Assembly (NCBI GenBank): GCA_035048495.1
Contig: CM068551.1
Span: 10,975,248-11,039,247 of the forward strand
From: Euptelea pleiosperma
Lineage: Eukaryota > Streptophyta > Magnoliopsida > Ranunculales > Eupteleaceae
Length of the DNA: 64,000 nt
Direction of reading: 5' to 3'
Part shown: one piece after another, positions 58,935-64,000 of the stretch
Layout: every line of letters starts with the position of its first letter
How positions within the stretch are numbered: position 1 is the first letter of the stretch
The notes under the pieces: model-generated
What the model saw: the letters and a program-made list of their open reading frames with translations, nothing else
What the model was told of the DNA's origin: nothing
Database searches by the model: none
Translations under genes and position numbers: made by a program

Positions 58935-59451
58935 CCTTGATGAGCTAGGCTTACCGTCTCCGTTGTCGTTGGCCCATAGGACGATGAAGACGTATTTGAT
59001 GAGAGGTAAGAGTGTAAGGGAGTAGATGATGAGAGAGAGAGCTCCAAGTATATGGTCGTGAGTTGGGACAGTATCGGTGAAAGTGCTCGCAAATACATAT
59101 AATGGAGAAGTTCCGATGTCTCCGTATACAACTCCAATGCTTTGAAATGCTAGTTTCATTACAGCAGCTACGGATAAAGCCTGTCAAACAGATAGAAAAC
59201 CAAAATCAGCTTAGTAATTAGACAAAAATTAAAAAAGGACAGATGGGAATTTAAATAAAAACCTTGGTGGTGGACGAGGCCATTCCCGAGACCTTACAGG
59301 CCTCTTGGTCGAGGGAGTCGAGCCTGACGAGTCGCTTCTGTATTTTGGGTTGGTTCTGAGGTTCAGTTTCTGCTGGAGTGTTCTTCTCCCTCTCTTTCTC
59401 TACCATTTCTACTACATTCACAACCACTGTATCATCTCTTACTTCCTCCAT
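54841..59451 (-). CDS. HAK/KUP/KT high-affinity-type potassium transporter (nine exons, 768 aa)
   Basis: Exons: 59263-59451, 58955-59180, 58612-58866, 57931-57979 (extending to 57929), 57579-57839, 56440-56492, 56198-56312, 55852-56106 and 54841-55742. All introns are GT/AG and the joined frame is open for 768 codons, the family's usual length. After a 63-residue cytosolic N-terminus come the family signature [14 protein letters not shown] (about residues 79-92), [17 protein letters not shown] and GDGVLTP. Then come TM-rich exons with [34 protein letters not shown] and [20 protein letters not shown] long C-terminal cytosolic domain follows, with a seven-Glu run and the ending VGMNYYI. It would move K+ across the plasma or vacuolar membrane with about 12 TM helices. 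The C-terminal sequence is most like cluster I (HAK5-like), which I hold with moderate confidence. Confidence 0.95.
56565..56775. repeat. half foldback element in HAK intron 5
   Basis: Shares TTTTTGGTCTATAGGTC, ATCCATACGGACATTGATC and AAGCCACGTGGC with the CCACGTGGC-family foldbacks. Confidence 0.5.
56788..57147. repeat. 360-bp foldback element in HAK intron 5
   Basis: The left end ATGTTCTAAAACTCGG is inverted at the right end CGGCAAGTTTTAAAACAT. The arms are rich in GACTCGG/CCGAGTC and GAGTCAACTCGG motifs. It could form a long stem in the pre-mRNA. Confidence 0.65.
57335..57414. repeat. 40-bp tandem duplication in HAK intron 5
   Basis: Units 57335-57374 and 57375-57414 (CATCTAGAAGAAGCTAGAA.CGCTTTTGCGAGAAGCATAT) differ at one position. 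Confidence 0.95.
58587..58611. repeat. (GA)n microsatellite abutting the HAK exon 3 donor
   Basis: On the minus strand the splice donor CAG/GTCTCTCTC is immediately followed by the CT run. A second, longer (GA)n tract at 58890-58933 lies inside intron 2. Confidence 0.85.
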
Positions 59452-59520
59452 GGCCACCACGAATGAAGGAAGAACTGAGAATGTGAGATGGGATATGATC
59501 CGAGATACATTCAGCACTCT

Positions 59521-59529
59521 CCTTTTATA
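59521..59529 (-). promoter_or_regulatory. TATA box of the HAK gene
   Basis: TATAAAAGG on the minus strand, 70 bp upstream of the ATG at 59451. Transcription would be expected to start about 30 bp downstream, near 59495, giving a 5' leader of roughly 45 bases. Confidence 0.65.
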
Positions 59530-59919
59530 AGTGCTCACTAACCGCTAGCGGTTTTGTCACTTCTTCCGAGGAGTGGGCGTGTGGGTCAGCTCTCAAAAGT
59601 AGCTAGGTTGAGTCCGGCTTCATTTTGTGCACGTGCCAATTACTCTGTGAGCTGGTGATGCTGATAAGCCTAGGCAGTCTGGTCAAATGGTGCGTCCTAG
59701 ACTTCTGAAAAGGTATGATCACTTTTTTTTCCCATGGATAACTTTTTGTGTTACACATTTGATAGATTAAAGTGGGTCATCAGGCAATTAATCAATGGTC
59801 AGGATCAAGATGTGGCCCACTGGTTGAATATCTTGAACTGTGGTTGTGGAAATAAAGACAAATGATTCTAAAGCATAGGAAGCTGTGTTAGAACTAACCT
59901 GTTACTACTATAAAGCCCA

Positions 59920-60345
59920 GCGTTCACACGGCACTCACCTTCGCACGTTGTTCAGCACGCTGATGTCACTCATCAACAATGATGAGGGGTCACAATATAA
60001 ACCACGTGGCACATTCTTAGTGACCACTGACCGTATGGATGTTGGGCATATCCCTGTACCAAATATTATCCTGATTAGTGATTTCAAACCATTGGATCTG
60101 TGTACCCCAAATAATGCTCAAATTCAAGATATAAAATTAAGCTAGGAAAACGACTCTAATCCAATGCATGGGAATCGCTAATCAGACTAATATTTGGTCT
60201 ATAGGTCCACGTAAGGTAGGGCCAAACATCCATACGGTGTTAGCGGTCTCTAAGAGTGAGCTACAGGGCTCATACTACAGTCCGTCAACGTTGACGTGGG
60301 CCCTATATTACTCACGTGCAGCAACGCACGTGCCGACCCTAAAGA
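59920..60345. repeat. foldback MITE of the CCACGTGGC/AAACATCC family
   Basis: The left arm (ACCACGTGGCACATTCTTAG, GACCGTATGGATGTT) and right arm (AAACATCCATACGGTGTTAG, GAGTGAGCTACAGGGCTC) are inverted around GATTAGTGATTTCAAACCAT / AATCGCTAATCAGACTAATA. The right end extends to CACGTGCAGCAACGCACGTG. Confidence 0.65.
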
Positions 60346-60934
60346 TTTAAAAAACATGATACATTCATTGGTTCTCTCACTAAAAGATACTCGCTTGTGG
60401 AGAAGTTCGGAGTTCACGGTTCATTCCCTCTTCTAGGAAGCTGCGTAAGAACTAATTTTACAATAATGCCACTCAAAAGGTTGGAAGGCCTTTACGCAAA
60501 CTTCCTCGTTTGTTGTAGTGGTGGACAGCTAATCAATCGCCCAAAAATCTGGGAGTTTTTGTTTTGTTAAATGGAGAAGTATTCGGTACTCGTAAGAACA
60601 TTGAGGATTATACTCCTTACCCCCCATAAACGACACGTGCCTCACTAAGACATCAATACTCACTAATCAAACCAGTATGATAGCACATTTTTCAACATTA
60701 TATGTTGGTTCTGCTAAATATGATCTTGAAGTAGGTCTGATCGAGGGCAAAGTTGATGTCCTTTGACCCTCCTTAATGCCACGATGGCACATTCATTAGG
60801 CACAATAGCCCCCGACTGTTTTCCCTCTAAGTATGCCACATGGAATTTTGGCAGGAGTGGCCTTCAAACTTGAAAATCCCAATGGGACAGCAAGAAAGAC
60901 GGAGTAAGACTTGCCTGACCACCCACTATATAAG

Positions 60935-61225
60935 CCACGTGGCAATTTATTAGAGGACACTGACCGTATTGATGTTTGACCAAACCGTAAGTGGACCTAC
61001 AAACCAAAAATCAGCTTGATTAGTGATTTCAAACCTTTGGATATTTGTACGGAAATAATGGTAAATAATGTTCAAATTCTTACGGTTCAAATCAACCAAC
61101 GAAAATGACTTCAACTAACACTTATATAAATCACTGATCAGTTTGATTTTGGGTTTTGGGTTTGTAAGTCCACCTAGGGATTGGCCTAATAAATTGCCAC
61201 ATGGCTTATATTGTGGGTGGTCAGG
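60935..61225. repeat. foldback MITE, same family
   Basis: Left arm CCACGTGGCAATTTATTAGA, GATGTTTGACC, CAGCTTGATTAGTGATTTC; right arm AAATCACTGATCAGTTTG, GGCCTAATAAATTGCCACAT, GGCTTATATTGTGGG. The arms pair imperfectly. Confidence 0.6.
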
Positions 61226-61299
61226 TAGCAGGTTCATGAACGGGAGAAAAACTTTTGGTGGGAGCTCCATCCATAGTGCTACACCCATAGTGCTACACC

Positions 61300-62333
61300 T
61301 AGTGCTACACCCATTTCTTACATCCACTTCTTACATCCGGTGGTGGAGCCCACATAGAGATCATGTTGGACAATCCAACCGATCACTGCCTTGTTCTCGT
61401 CATGTTGATCATCATCACCAAAAATTAATCAATTCTGACATCACTAACCTCATAAAAAGTTGACCTAAATTAACGGTAAATTTAGATGGTCTAGATCTTC
61501 TAAATTCAAATCACCTTTTCATAAGGTTAGAACTTAGAAATATCAAAAAGTTCTGTTTACCGACGGTCGATGGTCAGAAATCTTCGTTATAGCCGTCACT
61601 ACAAAAACGTCGCTTAAGGTATTAGCGATGGCTAAAAAATTGGCCGTCGCTAAAAAGTCATTTCCCGCTAAACAATAAAGTCGTAGAAGTCATATACCGA
61701 CTGGCAGGACCATGGCCCAAAATTGTGACCGTCGCTAAAAGTGCATTATAACGACGGTTAGTAGCCATCCTTATAAATCCTACACATTTTTAGTAAAAAA
61801 TAATACTTCGAAACTCATACCGACGGCCAGAACTGTCACTAAAAGGAATATTTAATGACAGCCAATATCATGACCGTCTCTGTAGATGAGATATAGTGAC
61901 TGCCGCGGCCGTCCGTACATATAAATGATTTACCGATTTCGGGACTTGTCGTTATATCTCATTTGCAGTGACGGTCATGATATCGGCCGTCGTTAATTAT
62001 ATATTCCGTTTGGCGACAGACTGCAAAGAAAAATGCTTATAGCTAGTAAACCATGCCATTGAATGACAATATCCTAGACCTCAAAGAAGGAACTAATTAT
62101 TCGAAGTACAACCATGTGACACATTCTCATGTCGAAGAGAACGAAAAGATTCAATATTTTCTTTCTAAAAAGCAAGGTCAGTTTCCTTTCAAAAGCAGAG
62201 AAAGATGTAAGGATGTACTCCACAATATTGACAACTCACCCTGCAGTTAGATATATTGTCGAACATGATCTCTACGTGGGTCACACAGCCCGGTGTAGGA
62301 ATTGGATGTAAAAAATGGGTGTAGCTCTAGATG
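61300..62333. mobile_element. second copy of the TAGAGCTACACCC MITE, interrupted
   Basis: The left arm (GCTACACCCATTTCTTACAT, AGCCCACATAGAGATCATGT) matches the MITE at 10521-10899. The right arm at about 62260-62333 (AACATGATCTCTACGTGGG, ATGGGTGTAGCTCTAG) is its inverse. A CACTA-like segment separates the arms. The left end also has a short TAGTGCTACACC triplication. Confidence 0.65.
61597..62030. mobile_element. CACTA-like fragment with GGCCGTCGCTAAAA subterminal repeats
   Basis: Begins CACTACAAAAACGTCGCTTA, the classic CACTA (En/Spm) terminal motif. GGCCGTCGCTAAAA and GACCGTCGCTAAAAG repeats follow in direct orientation, with inverse TGACGGTCATGATATCGGCC near the right side. The right terminus is not clean. 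Non-autonomous. Confidence 0.55.
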
Positions 62334-62701
62334 GACTCATCTTGGTTATGCTTTAGTACACCTTGCTGATACTTATTTTTTGTTTGAGATTAAAAGAATT
62401 GTCACTTGCGCCTCAAAATATTATTTTGTCTCCGGATTGAAATAGTCAAATGAAGAATTTTATTTCTCAGAACACTTGCCATTGCCAAGTAAAAAACCTA
62501 AGAGAAATAGATTGGATTATTAAAAAACTCGAGAAAAAACAATCAAAATAACTAATTTACCTTGAGATCGTCCACAAGCTCAAACTCAAAGTGGAATCCA
62601 TGTGTTTGCAAAGATTTGAACGAGAATAAATGGGAGGACATGATCGTGAAGTCGTCCATCAAAACTAAGTAAGAATTCTAATATGTAAAAAATTAAGATT
62701 T

Positions 62702-62855
62702 TGTTGTGATGGTGAAGAATTTCTCATTCGTTTCATTGATCAACAAATACACATATATAGCCCTTGATTGGGACTTTACAATATTGATGGCGATATCGTA
62801 ATCGACGCAAGAAGAGCGACGCCAATCATCGGTTATAGCTGTTACAATTACAACA
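62702..62855 (-). repeat. short (154-bp) copia LTR
   Basis: In minus orientation it starts TGTTGTAATTG after the purine tract AAGGGGAAG and ends CATCACAACA, so its termini are the inverted hexamers TGTTGT/ACAACA. The partner LTR would lie beyond the right edge of the window. Confidence 0.6.
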
Positions 62856-63039
62856 CTTCCCCTTGGATGTCCGTCGCTTTGTGAAAACTGTCTTGTTAAA
62901 CCCTTGTCAGAAAAACCTTGTGGGATAAAACCTGATCGAAGGAAAAAAAAATACAGTGTATCAGTGAATCAAGGTGGTGGTGATGGAAGCGTTTAAGACT
63001 GCCTCATTAAAACCTTGCCTAGAAAACTCTATATGAAAA

Positions 63040-63720
63040 AATGTATGCAAAGGAAAAAGAGTATAGTACGCAAAGGTCTAGAATATGGCTCCCCTCTCAT
63101 AATGACTATCCCCCTGATGTGAACGGAAGTATAAGCATTCCAACTGAAAAAAGTTGTAGAGCTAATGTTAATCAATGTAATAACTAATTTCTTGAATGTT
63201 GAGTAGTGCATTGGTCAATAAATCTGCAAGATTGTTGATGAGACGTATTTGTTGGATGTCAATATTGCTACTTTATTGGAGCTCGTGAATGTAAAAGAAC
63301 TTTGGTTAAATATGCTCGCTTCTTTCACCCTTGATATACTTTCCTTTAATTTGTGTGATATAAGATTCAGATCCAACGATATTCAGATCGTCTATATACA
63401 CTATAATGATGACAAATCTAGTTCTTGATTTCTTAATGAAAATTGCATGGGCATATTAGATTGTTTAATCCATATTGTAGTTTTATTGCGTATAAGCTAT
63501 GTGGTTTCGAGAGATTTGTTTCAGGCAGTTTGAGTCATTTTATGATCTTTATATAGATATCTGTGTCTAACATTCCATACAAATATATTGTAACCATGTC
63601 TATAAGACGCATGTCTAGTCCTTATAAGACTTTCACTTATTAAAATTGAAATGCAATTGCATTCATCATAAGGGAATGCATTTCTTCATAATTGATACTG
63701 GGTCTCTTAATAAACTTTAT
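63040..63720 (-). pseudogene. Ty1/copia RT-RNase H remnant
   Basis: On the minus strand, frames broken by many stops read DMVTIYLYGMLDTDIYIK, LPETN, HSLYAIKLQYGL, NLICPC and VYIDDLNIVGS (the YVDD region, here YIDD). Nearer the LTR comes a block ending INNLADLLT.ALLN..., like the LADLFTKAL motif that ends plant copia RNase H. The region between is partly deleted. Together with the 154-bp LTR it is the 3' end of a small copia element unrelated to the Sirevirus-like ones. Confidence 0.75.
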
Positions 63721-63851
63721 GCTACGAGTCATGCCTTATATCTGCTGATCTAGTCTTTTTCATTTCATTTTTAAATGAATATCCCACTTATGTTTTATAA
63801 GTTTTATAACTTTGGGTGTTAGGACTACATGTCCATTTACAGACAGCTTCA

Positions 63852-64000
63852 GGTGTTAGGACCAAGGTTTAAAGGGGGGCGTTACTATTTTTTTCGTTAT
63901 AACGAAAAAATACTTAGGGGCAAAAATGGAAAATAACAAAATATAACAGAAAATAACGAAAAAAATGGCCATTTGTTTTCACATTTTTCCAGAAAATAAT
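63852..64000. repeat. CGTTATAACG-family repeat, truncated by window end
   Basis: GGTTTAAAGGGGGGCGTTAC and CGTTATAACGAAAAAATAC are the inverse of the ends at 46.4 and 54.6 kb. Confidence 0.55.

Overview
The window is nuclear DNA of a flowering plant. It has intron-bearing plant genes with GT/AG splice sites, Ty1/copia retrotransposons with an initiator-Met-tRNA primer site and AAAGGGGGAGA-type polypurine tracts, PIF/Harbinger and Helitron DNA transposons, and many foldback MITEs. The sequence is AT-rich and dominated by old, nested transposons. I could not resolve the plant lineage. No rRNA, tRNA, CRISPR or operon-like feature is present.

Two host genes can be modelled, both on the minus strand. 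At the left edge (72-8787) lie the first exons of a CMSS1/Cms1-like gene, a predicted 90S pre-ribosome factor; its 6.1-kb first intron is filled with Ty3/gypsy, LINE and other repeat debris, and its 3' end lies outside the window. At 54841-59451 is a complete nine-exon HAK/KUP/KT potassium transporter gene whose exons join in frame to 768 codons plus stop, with a TATA box 70 bp upstream of the start.

Between them: 8.9-10.9 kb holds foldback elements and a degraded RNase H domain of LINE type. 11.4-16.9 kb is a Sirevirus-like copia remnant with 3' LTR block, gag and primer site but no pol. 16.9-19.0 kb is LTR-like DNA ending in a 180-190-bp tandem repeat. 19.5-22.0 kb is a decayed PIF/Harbinger element with transposase and Myb/SANT-like partner. 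23.2-25.0 kb is nested MITEs. 25.2-34.3 kb joins a second copy of the 2.6-kb LTR block to a decayed copia pol and a 1.5-kb LTR. 35-40.7 kb is GA-rich DNA with direct repeats. 40.8-44.3 kb is a third LTR copy split by a 2.5-kb Helitron. 46.7-54.6 kb is a broken copy of part of the HAK gene, split by a MITE and a 5.6-kb non-autonomous LTR element. 59.6-64 kb is MITEs, a CACTA-like piece and a small copia remnant.

The most informative signal is the history of one piece of the HAK gene. Exon 8 and part of intron 8 were copied downstream of the gene and later split by two insertions. The tail of the same exon, with the same foreign junction, also occurs inside two LTR blocks 28-44 kb away. I see no evidence for a wholly new biological system; the novelty is in nested-element history, exon capture and unusual repeat architecture.
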